Part shown: piece by piece, positions 1 through 5,438 of the stretch
How the letters are laid out: every line of letters starts with the position of its first letter
How positions within the stretch are numbered: the stretch's first letter is position 1
Origin: Bacillota bacterium
GTDB lineage: Bacteria; Bacillota; Clostridia; Christensenellales; SZUA-584
Length of the DNA stretch: 6,462 nt
Direction: 5' to 3'
Assembly: GCA_023415915.1 (NCBI GenBank)
Contig: JAEZIZ010000021.1
Coordinates: 1 to 6,462, forward strand
Made by a program: the position numbers and the translations under genes
The notes under the pieces: model-generated
Database searches by the model: none
Seen by the model: the letters and a program-made list of their open reading frames with translations, nothing else
What the model was told of the DNA's origin: nothing

Positions 1-839
1 TCGGCCTCCGCCTCGACGACCTTCGCCCTCATCTCCTGCACGGCAGCCTTCATCTCCTGCTCTCTCGCTATAGCCATCGCGCGCCGTTCCTCGGCTTTTG
101 CCTGCGCTATCTTCTTGTCGGCCTGCGCCTGGTCTATCTGCAGCTGTGCGCCTATGTTGCGTCCTACGTCCACGTCCGCTATGTCTATCGAAAGTATCTC
201 AAAAGCCGTTCCCGCGTCAAGGCCTTTTGCGAGCACCGTCCTCGATATGAGGTCGGGGTTTTCGAGCACCTGCTTGTGCGTATCCGCCGAGCCAACCGTC
301 GTTACTATGCCTTCGCCCACGCGCGCTATAACCGTTTCCTCGCCCGCGCCGCCGACCAGCCTGTCGATATTGGTGCGCACCGTCACTCTCGCCTTGGCGC
401 GCAGCTCTATGCCGTCCTTGGCTATTGCCGCTACTACCGGCGTTTCTATTACCTTCGGGTTGACGCTCATCTTTACCGCTGTCAGCACGTCCCTGCCCGC
501 AAGGTCTATCGCGGTAGCTTTCTTGAAGTCGAGCGGTATGTCCGCTTTCTGAGCGGCTATTAGCGCGTCGACTACCCTGTCCACGTTGCCGCCTGCGAGA
601 TAATGCTGCTCGAGCATGTCGGTAGTCATGCCTATGCCGGCCTTAATGGCCTTAATCAGCGGGTTTACGATATGCGCGGGTATTATCTTCCTTAATCTCA
701 TGCCGACGAGCGAGGATATCTTAAGCTTTACGCCCGCGGCCCTCGCGGCTATCCACAGGCGGACGGGTACGAAACTGAAAAAGAACACTAGAAAGATGAA
801 CGCCGCCACAATAATGACAATAAGCAGCCACAATTCCAT
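1..839 (-). CDS. floA: Flotillin-like protein FloA, partial (C-terminus beyond window edge)
   Basis: The reverse strand encodes 279 residues from an ATG at 839-837 and runs off the left edge with no stop, so only the C-terminal tail (about 50 residues judged by Bacillus FloA at roughly 331) is missing. Residues 4-26 form one N-terminal membrane hairpin or helix. The conserved FloA block follows (VGMRLRKIIPAHIVNPLIKA at 45-64, HYLAGGNVDRVVDALIAAQ at 79-97, AIDLAGRDV at 110-118). The SPFH/PHB-like core covers about 120-230, including SVNPKVIETP and LVGGAGEETVIARVGEGIV. An Ala/Glu-rich coiled coil starts near 235 (QAKAEERRAMAIAREQEM). By family knowledge, FloA oligomerises on the inner face of the membrane and scaffolds functional microdomains, usually next to an NfeD protein. 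It is the last visible gene of the minus-strand cluster and has its own strong ribosome binding site. The identification is very secure. Confidence 0.96.
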   Translation of the reverse strand, partial: MELWLLIVIIVAAFIFLVFFFSFVPVRLWIAARAAGVKLKISSLVGMRLRKIIPAHIVNPLIKAIKAGIGMTTDMLEQHYLAGGNVDRVVDALIAAQKADIPLDFKKATAIDLAGRDVLTAVKMSVNPKVIETPVVAAIAKDGIELRAKARVTVRTNIDRLVGGAGEETVIARVGEGIVTTVGSADTHKQVLENPDLISRTVLAKGLDAGTAFEILSIDIADVDVGRNIGAQLQIDQAQADKKIAQAKAEERRAMAIAREQEMKAAVQEMRAKVVEAEA

Positions 840-847
840 ACTAAACA

Positions 848-855
848 CTCCTTTT
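848..855 (-). promoter_or_regulatory. Ribosome binding site of floA
   Basis: On the minus strand AAAAGGAG lies 8 nt before the ATG at 839. It is the strongest Shine-Dalgarno in the cluster apart from that of nfeD. It sits in a 52-nt AT-rich gap after the truncated paralogue, so floA is probably translated independently and at a high rate rather than by coupling. Confidence 0.8.
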
Positions 856-891
856 AATTTATATATGTTATGCACAAAGCATTTGCATACT

Positions 892-1341
892 CTATTTTTC
901 GGCCGGCGGCTCCAAGAATTCGCGGGCGGCTTCGCGCAGGCCCTGCTCCGTATACGGTCCGTTTACGGAGGCGACGAATTCATTGGGGTCTTTGCCCGAT
1001 AGGTCTATCGCCGCGGCAATACGGAATTCTAAAGGCATGCCCTTATCTTTAGCGGCAATCAGCGCGTCGACAACTCTTACGGGACGGCCCCTTGTCAGCG
1101 CGAGCGTTTCAAGCATATCGGACGTAAGCTCAATACCCGCCTGCTTTACCTTTATAAGCAGCGATACGATGCTCGCCGGGTTGGTTTTGCGTATTTTCAT
1201 GCCCACTATCTTTGAAAGCTTTATGTCAACGCCCGCAGCCCTTGCCTTACGCCGCAGCTTTATGTATGGCAGAAACCGCAGAATTCCTGTCAGTACGATA
1301 ACAACCATTACGGTGACGAATATGATAAGACCTGTGTTCAT
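892..1341 (-). CDS. Truncated FloA paralogue (flotillin N-terminal half only), 149 aa
   Basis: The protein has a membrane helix (about residues 4-25, IIFVTVMVVIVLTGILRFLP) and then an 85-residue block (34-118) that aligns without gaps to FloA residues 33-117 from the neighbouring gene. By my hand count 48 of 85 positions are identical, including RAAGV, VGM, IRK/LRK, RVVDALIAA and AIDL. After GKD at 116-118 similarity fades, and the protein ends with a short charged tail (about 119-149, ending FLEPPAEK) and a TAG stop. It therefore lacks the SPFH core and the coiled coil. The start is placed at the ATG at 1341 because the membrane helix begins there and the ATG overlaps the upstream stop as ATGA, a translational-coupling arrangement; an in-frame upstream start at 1419 would add a hydrophilic stretch absent from FloA. 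It probably sits in the membrane beside FloA. Its function is unknown: it could modulate FloA or be a decaying duplicate, but the intact frame and conserved motifs argue against random decay. Confidence 0.85.
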   Translation of the reverse strand: MNTGLIIFVTVMVVIVLTGILRFLPYIKLRRKARAAGVDIKLSKIVGMKIRKTNPASIVSLLIKVKQAGIELTSDMLETLALTRGRPVRVVDALIAAKDKGMPLEFRIAAAIDLSGKDPNEFVASVNGPYTEQGLREAAREFLEPPAEK

Positions 1342-1853
1342 TCGCTTTGTTCTTTCTTCAGCGCTGATATGTCCATGTTCTCGGCTTGCATCCTCAAGCG
1401 GTAGAAAAATTTGAGCCACTCCGGCTGCCCGGCTGCCGCCGGCAGCAGCTTTTCCAGCGTCCGCCTGCCTGTTCTTTTATCCAAAACTGCAAACATCCTC
1501 ACTATCGCGTCGTCGGAATTAAGGCTTTGTTCTATGCTTTGATTGTCATATTTATAAAAGGCGCTGTAAAACGCATACTGGTCGAAGCCTGCTTTTTCAT
1601 GCGTATCCATATTGATCTCGTCCCAGCTCTTTTCATTGAATTCGCACCGGGGGCGATCCGTATACATTAGCTTTGCCCATTTAAAGAAATCGGAACGAAG
1701 CACTTCTCTGCCGTCCACTCTTACTGCCACTCCGCCCTCGCAATCGTGCGTTTTCCGATACCGCGTGGCGAAATATTTAACCCGCCCCCTTAAAGAAAGG
1801 CAAAGGTTCTCCTGTTCCAGCTTTTTGCGCATGGCGCTCCATGAAATACCCAC
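1338..1853 (-). CDS. SF0329-family-like hypothetical protein, 171 aa, GTG start
   Basis: This is a soluble, charged protein without signal peptide or membrane segment. The N-terminus (SWSAMRKKLE, then LSLRGRVKYFATRYRKTHDCEG at about 19-40, then VDGREVL) and the C-terminal pattern SLNSDDAIVRMFAVLDKRTGRRTLEKL (about 110-136) recall the uncharacterised SF0329 family of bacterial proteins. I recognise this from memory of the pattern and cannot verify it by search. No catalytic motif is evident and no function is known to me. The start is the GTG at 1853: it has a CGAGG ribosome binding site 7 nt upstream, and a tryptophan-containing N-terminus is expected for the family, whereas the internal ATG at residue 8 would remove it. 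It lies 18 nt after nfeD and its TGA overlaps the next gene's ATG by 4 nt, so it is firmly part of the nfeD-floA cluster. Confidence 0.72.
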   Translation of the reverse strand: MGISWSAMRKKLEQENLCLSLRGRVKYFATRYRKTHDCEGGVAVRVDGREVLRSDFFKWAKLMYTDRPRCEFNEKSWDEINMDTHEKAGFDQYAFYSAFYKYDNQSIEQSLNSDDAIVRMFAVLDKRTGRRTLEKLLPAAAGQPEWLKFFYRLRMQAENMDISALKKEQSE

Positions 1854-1860
1854 TTATATG

Positions 1861-1865
1861 CCTCG
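1861..1865 (-). promoter_or_regulatory. Ribosome binding site deciding the GTG start of the SF0329-like gene
   Basis: On the minus strand CGAGG lies 7 nt before the GTG at 1853 and just after the nfeD stop at 1872. No comparable site precedes the internal ATG at residue 8, which supports the GTG start. Confidence 0.6.
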
Positions 1866-1871
1866 GTGAAA

Positions 1872-2414
1872 TTATACATCCAGATCGCTGCCGGAAACGC
1901 CGGCATGCGATTCTTTATCGATACTATGCGCTTTGCGTACGACTATACGCCGCCCCGCCACCTCAGTAACCTCGACATCGGCGTCTTTTGGCAGGAACTC
2001 GCCTTCCGTTACGACGTCCACCTTTTCGCCGTCAAACTCCGCTATGCCGGCGGGGCGCAGCACCGTAACGCTTTTGCCTGTTTTACCAAGCAGCCGCGAG
2101 TAGTCGGCGTTGGATACATAGCCCTCGTTTCTGTCCGCCGAGTTCTTGAGCACTATAGAGGATTTGTATATCCTTCCTTTTTTGAAGCTTCGCAGAATAA
2201 GGAGCAGAAACAGCGCGATTATTGCGCCTATAATAACAATCATAATAAGGGCTTCCGTTATCGAAGTTGCCTGGAATACGATGCAAAGTATCAGCGCTAT
2301 CAGCCCCAGCCCGCCGAATATGCCGAAACCCGGCAGGAACATCTCTATCGCCAGCAGCAATATGCCTGCGGCGAACAGCACTATGGTGATTGTATGTATC
2401 GTTTCAAAAAGCAT
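1872..2414 (-). CDS. nfeD: NfeD family membrane protein (short form), 180 aa
   Basis: This membrane protein belongs to the short-form NfeD class that partners flotillins. The N-terminal half holds two to three hydrophobic helices (about 9-25, 30-50 and 54-76) with the family signature EMFLPGFGIFGGLG at 24-37. A basic cytoplasmic loop (RSFKKGR) leads to a C-terminal OB-fold NfeD domain at about 108-162 (LLGKTGKSVTVLRPAGIAEFDGEKVD, then EGEFLPKDADVEVTEVAGRRIVVR). It lacks the N-terminal ClpP-like serine protease of long NfeD proteins, as is usual for forms encoded beside FloA. The start at 2414 has a near-perfect TGGAGGT ribosome binding site. It is the first gene of the minus-strand cluster, with the next gene 18 nt downstream. 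By family knowledge it is thought to help assemble or stabilise flotillin microdomains. Confidence 0.92.
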   Translation of the reverse strand: MLFETIHTITIVLFAAGILLLAIEMFLPGFGIFGGLGLIALILCIVFQATSITEALIMIVIIGAIIALFLLLILRSFKKGRIYKSSIVLKNSADRNEGYVSNADYSRLLGKTGKSVTVLRPAGIAEFDGEKVDVVTEGEFLPKDADVEVTEVAGRRIVVRKAHSIDKESHAGVSGSDLDV

Positions 2415-2418
2415 GATT

Positions 2419-2426
2419 GACCTCCA
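2419..2426 (-). promoter_or_regulatory. Ribosome binding site of nfeD
   Basis: The minus strand reads TGGAGGTC, ending 4 nt before the ATG at 2414. The match to the Shine-Dalgarno consensus fixes the nfeD start. Confidence 0.85.
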
Positions 2427-2499
2427 AACGTTAAAAACGGCATTAAATTACGAACAGTGTGCGTCGTACAAAAGTCAAAATAAGGTGAATCATATAATA

Positions 2500-2529
2500 A
2501 GTATAACATAAGAGAAGCAAATATACCAA
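2500..2529 (-). promoter_or_regulatory. Candidate vegetative promoter of the nfeD-floA cluster
   Basis: On the minus strand TTGGTA (2529-2524) is followed after 18 nt by TATACT (2505-2500), preceded by TG at 2508-2507, which makes an extended -10 element. An overlapping alternative is TTGCTT (2520-2515), a 17-nt spacer, then TTATAT (2497-2492). Either gives a 5' leader of about 70-80 nt before nfeD. A sigma-W-type promoter, which drives the Bacillus nfeD-floA operon, was looked for and not found. Confidence 0.45.
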
Positions 2530-2664
2530 AGAATAATTATCGATACTAAGGTTTACCTTGCATGAGCAAAGAGGCAAGGCATTAATATAATTGTATGACG
2601 AGTTTTTATATAAACGGATGCCAATAATATAGTGAATAAGGGCTTTTAGCGCCGCCCCCGAAAC

Positions 2665-2694
2665 TTGACAACAAACGGATATAACGGATAGAAT
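2665..2694 (+). promoter_or_regulatory. Strong vegetative promoter of the ATPase-PHP operon
   Basis: A perfect -35 box TTGACA (2665-2670), an 18-nt spacer, and a -10 box TAGAAT (2689-2694) with one mismatch to consensus predict a start near 2701 and a leader of about 75 nt. The spacer contains tandem AACGGATA repeats, the second of which overlaps the -10 box. That suggests a regulator may bind between the boxes. Confidence 0.7.
2674..2690 (+). repeat. Tandem AACGGATA direct repeat inside the promoter spacer
   Basis: AACGGATA occurs at 2674-2681 and 2683-2690, a 9-bp phase, and a third partial copy AACGGAT lies at 2613-2619. The two adjacent copies fill the space between -35 and -10 and run into the -10 box. 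This is seen directly; a role as an operator is inference. Confidence 0.6.
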
Positions 2695-2764
2695 TACAAC
2701 TGGGGTATATTATCGGGGTGGTAACCGTGTCCCTTAAGATAGCTGAAAGAGGGGGCAACTTTTC

Positions 2765-2770
2765 GAGGAG
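2765..2770 (+). promoter_or_regulatory. Ribosome binding site of the P-type ATPase
   Basis: GAGGAG ends 6 nt before the ATG at 2777, an optimal spacing that fixes the start. Confidence 0.8.
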
Positions 2771-2776
2771 TATAAT

Positions 2777-5404
2777 ATGACAGGTGCAAACTCGCCGCAC
2801 AGCCTGAAAATCGAAGACGTATACAAAGAGCATTCAACGGGAACCCACGGACTTGATTCAGAAGGCGTAATAAAAGCGCGTGAGAAATGGGGCAGCAACG
2901 CTCTGGACGAGGGGCGAAAGAAGACGTTTTTTGGGATACTGCTCGATCAGCTCAAAAACCTGATGCTTATAGTGCTGTTCGGCGCGGCTCTCGTAAGCCT
3001 GATACTCGAAGGATTCAACGCGGATTTCATAATAATTATCGCCGTAATACTGTTGAACGCTTTGATGGGAGCGGTGCAGGAGAGCAAGGCAATGAACGCT
3101 CTTGACGCGCTTAAAAAGATGTCCGCACCGTTTGCGAATGTAATAAGGGACGGTAAGCCTTTGTCCGTTAAAGCTTCTGAGCTCGTGCCGGGCGATATCG
3201 TGCTGCTCGCAGCGGGCGACAGCGTGCCCGCCGATATACGGCTCACGACGTCTGCGCTTTTGAAGGTAGACGAAGCGATGCTGACGGGCGAATCGCTGCC
3301 TGTCGAGAAGGACGCGTCGGCCGTGCTGCCGGAGGATACTCCGCTCGCGGAGCGGGTGAATATGGTATACTCGGGCACTAACGTAACGTACGGCCGCGGG
3401 CAGGGTATAGTCTGTTATACCGGCATGCGCACCGAGATAGGAAAGATAGCGGGAGCGCTGAAAGAGGCAAAGGAGGGCGATACGCCGCTGCAGAAGCGCA
3501 TGGACTCGCTCTCAAAGCTGCTCTCTATAGCTGTGCTCGTTATTGCCGCGGTGATATTTGCCGTGGGCGTACTAACCGGCAGGTCCGCCGTAGACATGTT
3601 CCTCGTGGCTGTCAGCCTCGCGGTGGCGGCGATACCCGAAGGGCTCGCTACCGTCGTTACGCTGCAGCTCACTATGGGCGTGCAGAAGATGTCAAGGCGC
3701 GGCGCTATTGTGCGCAAGCTGCCCGCGGTGGAGACGCTTGGGTGCACCAACGTAATATGTTCCGACAAGACGGGTACGCTTACGCAGAACAGTATGAGCG
3801 TGCTTAAAGCGTATTACAACGGGCGCGAATACGCCGCGGACGCGGTGGAAGAAAGCGCGGAGCTAACGCTGATTGATCGCGTGTTTTTACTGTGCAACGA
3901 TACGCAGGTTGCGGCGGAGGAAGGCCGCAGACGGCTCATTGGCGACCCGACCGAAACGGCGCTATATGCTTTTGCCGCTGCAAGGCTCGAGCCGGACGCA
4001 GCCTTGAAGGAGTTTGAGCGCGTGCTCGAGATACCTTTTGACTCGGAGCGCAAGCTTATGAGCACCGTAAACGGCAGCGACAAATATAATCTGTACGTTA
4101 AGGGTGCTCCCGACGCGCTGATAGAAAGATGCACGGGCATATCGATAGACGGCAAGGTATCAGCGCTTGACGACAATACGAAAGCGCAGCTGCAGGCGGC
4201 TAATGAAAAGATGGCAGGCGAGGCGCTGCGCGTGATAGCGGCGGCTTATAAGCCGTTTGACAAAAAGCCCGAATACATAGACGGACTCGAAGAAAACCTT
4301 ATATTCGTAGGTCTCGCGGGCATGATGGACCCGCCGAGGCCGGAAGCGAAGGACGCAGTAGCCACGTGCAGAAAAGCGGGCATAACGCCAGTGATGATAA
4401 CGGGCGACCACAAGACCACGGCGACGGCGATAGCGCGCGAGCTCGGCATACTGACAGAGGGCGCGAAGGCGATAACGGGCAGGGAGCTCGACGGTATGGA
4501 CGACGGGCAGCTCGCTGAAAACATAGACAGCATAAAGGTGTACGCGAGAGTAGCGCCCGAGCATAAGGTGCGCATAGTAAAGGCGTTCCGCTCGCGTGGA
4601 AGCGTAGTCTCTATGACGGGCGACGGCGTCAACGACGCTCCGGCATTAAAAGAAGCGGACATTGGCGTTGGTATGGGCATAACAGGTACCGAGGTATCGA
4701 AGAACGCGTCGGATATGGTGCTGACTGACGACAACTTCGCGACTATAGTTAAGGCGGTGGAGGAAGGGCGCAGGATATACCGCAATATCAAAAAGGCGGT
4801 GCAGTTCCTTTTGTCCACGAACCTCTCGGAAGTGCTGACGCTTTTCGTAGGCACCATGCTTGGATATACGGTGCTGCACCCGGTGCAGATACTCTGGATA
4901 AACCTCGTTACGGATACGTTCCCCGCGCTGGCACTCGGCATGGAACCCGCGCCAGCCGATATAATGAACCGGCAGCCGCGCGACTCAAAGCAGAGCTTCT
5001 TAAAGGGCATGACCGCGAATCTCGTGACTTTCGGCACGGTGATGACAATAGAGACGCTGCTCATATTCTTTCTGTCGCTGCAGCGGTACGGCAACCCGGA
5101 GGTGTCCACCACTATGGCGTTCCTGACCCTCGGGCTTACGCAGCTTTTTCACGCGTTCAACGTGCGCTCTACAACCCGGCCAGTGCTTTCGGATATAGGA
5201 CGCAACAAGTGGATGTTCGGCGCTATATTGGTTTCCGCGCTGCTTCAGGTGATAGTGGTTGCCGTCGTGCCGCTCGAAGCTTTCTTCAGCGTAGCGCAGC
5301 TCAATAGCGAGCAGTGGCTGTTTTCGGTAATCGCGGCGTTCGCAATAATTCCGATATCGGAAATCATAAAGCTTATAAAGCGGACAGTCCGCAAAAGGGT
5401 TTAA
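2777..5404 (+). CDS. P2A-type cation-transporting P-type ATPase (probable Ca2+ pump), 875 aa
   Basis: This inner-membrane ATPase most likely exports Ca2+ from the cytoplasm at the cost of ATP. Domains in order are: cation-ATPase N-terminal segment (1-48); M1-M2 (about 53-100); actuator domain with TGES at 170-173; M3-M4 (about 248-295) with the PEGL cation motif at 287-290; phosphorylation site DKTGT with D330; nucleotide-binding domain with GDPTE at 389-393 and KGAPD at 442-446; MDPPRP at 517-522; TGD at 542-544; hinge TGDGVNDAP at 614-622; and C-terminal M5-M10. Likely Ca2+ ligands compared with SERCA are E288 (M4), N682 and E685 (M5), and N709, T712 and D713 (M6, NLVTD). The SERCA M8 glutamate position appears to be Gln789. 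The length is normal for bacterial PacL/YloB-type pumps and the gene is complete. The strong ligand match favours Ca2+, but Mn2+ or another cation cannot be excluded. It is followed by the PHP gene 34 nt downstream. Confidence 0.95.
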   Translation: MTGANSPHSLKIEDVYKEHSTGTHGLDSEGVIKAREKWGSNALDEGRKKTFFGILLDQLKNLMLIVLFGAALVSLILEGFNADFIIIIAVILLNALMGAVQESKAMNALDALKKMSAPFANVIRDGKPLSVKASELVPGDIVLLAAGDSVPADIRLTTSALLKVDEAMLTGESLPVEKDASAVLPEDTPLAERVNMVYSGTNVTYGRGQGIVCYTGMRTEIGKIAGALKEAKEGDTPLQKRMDSLSKLLSIAVLVIAAVIFAVGVLTGRSAVDMFLVAVSLAVAAIPEGLATVVTLQLTMGVQKMSRRGAIVRKLPAVETLGCTNVICSDKTGTLTQNSMSVLKAYYNGREYAADAVEESAELTLIDRVFLLCNDTQVAAEEGRRRLIGDPTETALYAFAAARLEPDAALKEFERVLEIPFDSERKLMSTVNGSDKYNLYVKGAPDALIERCTGISIDGKVSALDDNTKAQLQAANEKMAGEALRVIAAAYKPFDKKPEYIDGLEENLIFVGLAGMMDPPRPEAKDAVATCRKAGITPVMITGDHKTTATAIARELGILTEGAKAITGRELDGMDDGQLAENIDSIKVYARVAPEHKVRIVKAFRSRGSVVSMTGDGVNDAPALKEADIGVGMGITGTEVSKNASDMVLTDDNFATIVKAVEEGRRIYRNIKKAVQFLLSTNLSEVLTLFVGTMLGYTVLHPVQILWINLVTDTFPALALGMEPAPADIMNRQPRDSKQSFLKGMTANLVTFGTVMTIETLLIFFLSLQRYGNPEVSTTMAFLTLGLTQLFHAFNVRSTTRPVLSDIGRNKWMFGAILVSALLQVIVVAVVPLEAFFSVAQLNSEQWLFSVIAAFAIIPISEIIKLIKRTVRKRV

Positions 5405-5423
5405 AAGTGAGCGAATACGGTAT

Positions 5424-5429
5424 GAGGGG
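5424..5429 (+). promoter_or_regulatory. Ribosome binding site of the PHP-domain gene
   Basis: GAGGGG lies 9 nt upstream of the ATG at 5439, within the 34-nt gap after the ATPase stop. It supports the 5439 start and co-transcription with the ATPase. Confidence 0.6.
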
Positions 5430-5438
5430 CGGCAGAGT

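Larger units (their letters stand above)
2415..2776. other. Divergent AT-rich intergenic control region (362 bp)
   Basis: This region separates the minus-strand nfeD-floA cluster from the plus-strand ATPase operon. No convincing gene lies in it on either strand. It holds a promoter for each direction, two overlapping small inverted repeats (AAGG-TTTA-CCTT at 2548-2559, and CCTTGC at 2556-2561 with GCAAGG at 2574-2579), the palindrome TTTATATAAA at 2605-2614, three copies of AACGGAT, and a G-rich leader before the ATPase start. The stretch from about 2530 to 2660 lies upstream of both promoters and is the natural place for shared regulatory sites. Confidence 0.8.

Noticed and set aside
869..889. 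Imperfect palindrome (ATGCACAAAGCATTTGCAT-like) in the gap before floA.
   Set aside because: The arms need a bulge and the stem is AT-rich without a T-tract; too weak to call an attenuator or processing site.
1342..1419. Upstream extension of the half-flotillin to a start at 1419.
   Set aside because: It would add a hydrophilic stretch before the membrane helix, overlap the upstream gene by about 80 nt, and has no FloA counterpart; the ATGA overlap at 1341 is the better start.
1866..2420. A plus-strand open frame of 184 codons opposite nfeD.
   Set aside because: Its Tyr/Gln/Arg-rich composition is typical of a shadow frame, and the opposite strand has clear NfeD motifs.
2427..2530. A sigma-W (TGAAAC-CGTA) promoter for the nfeD cluster, expected by analogy with Bacillus.
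   Set aside because: A CGTA occurs on the minus strand near 2450, but no TGAAAC-like box lies 16-17 nt upstream of it; the nearest TGACTT is 19 nt away and a poor match.
2605..2614. TTTATATAAA palindrome as an operator.
   Set aside because: A 10-bp AT-only palindrome in AT-rich DNA is expected by chance; noted only within the intergenic description.
2714..2735. A GGGGTGGTAACCG string resembling the T-box riboswitch antiterminator motif.
   Set aside because: The true T-box core GGTGG(T)ACCGCG is broken, there is no specifier stem or terminator, the leader is far too short, and the downstream gene is a cation pump.
2701..2776. A yybP-ykoY (Mn2+) riboswitch, which is known upstream of some P-type ATPases.
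   Set aside because: Neither of the two conserved internal loop sequences of that class is present and the leader is only about 75 nt.
4246..5112. A long antisense open frame (288 codons) opposite the ATPase gene.
   Set aside because: Its Ser/Thr-rich translation has no family features and it is fully opposite a well-conserved ATPase; it is a codon-bias shadow.
5380..5392. GCGGAC-A-GTCCGC palindrome near the end of the ATPase gene as a terminator or binding site.
   Set aside because: It lies inside coding sequence with no T-tract after it on the plus strand, and a single 13-bp palindrome can arise by codon chance.
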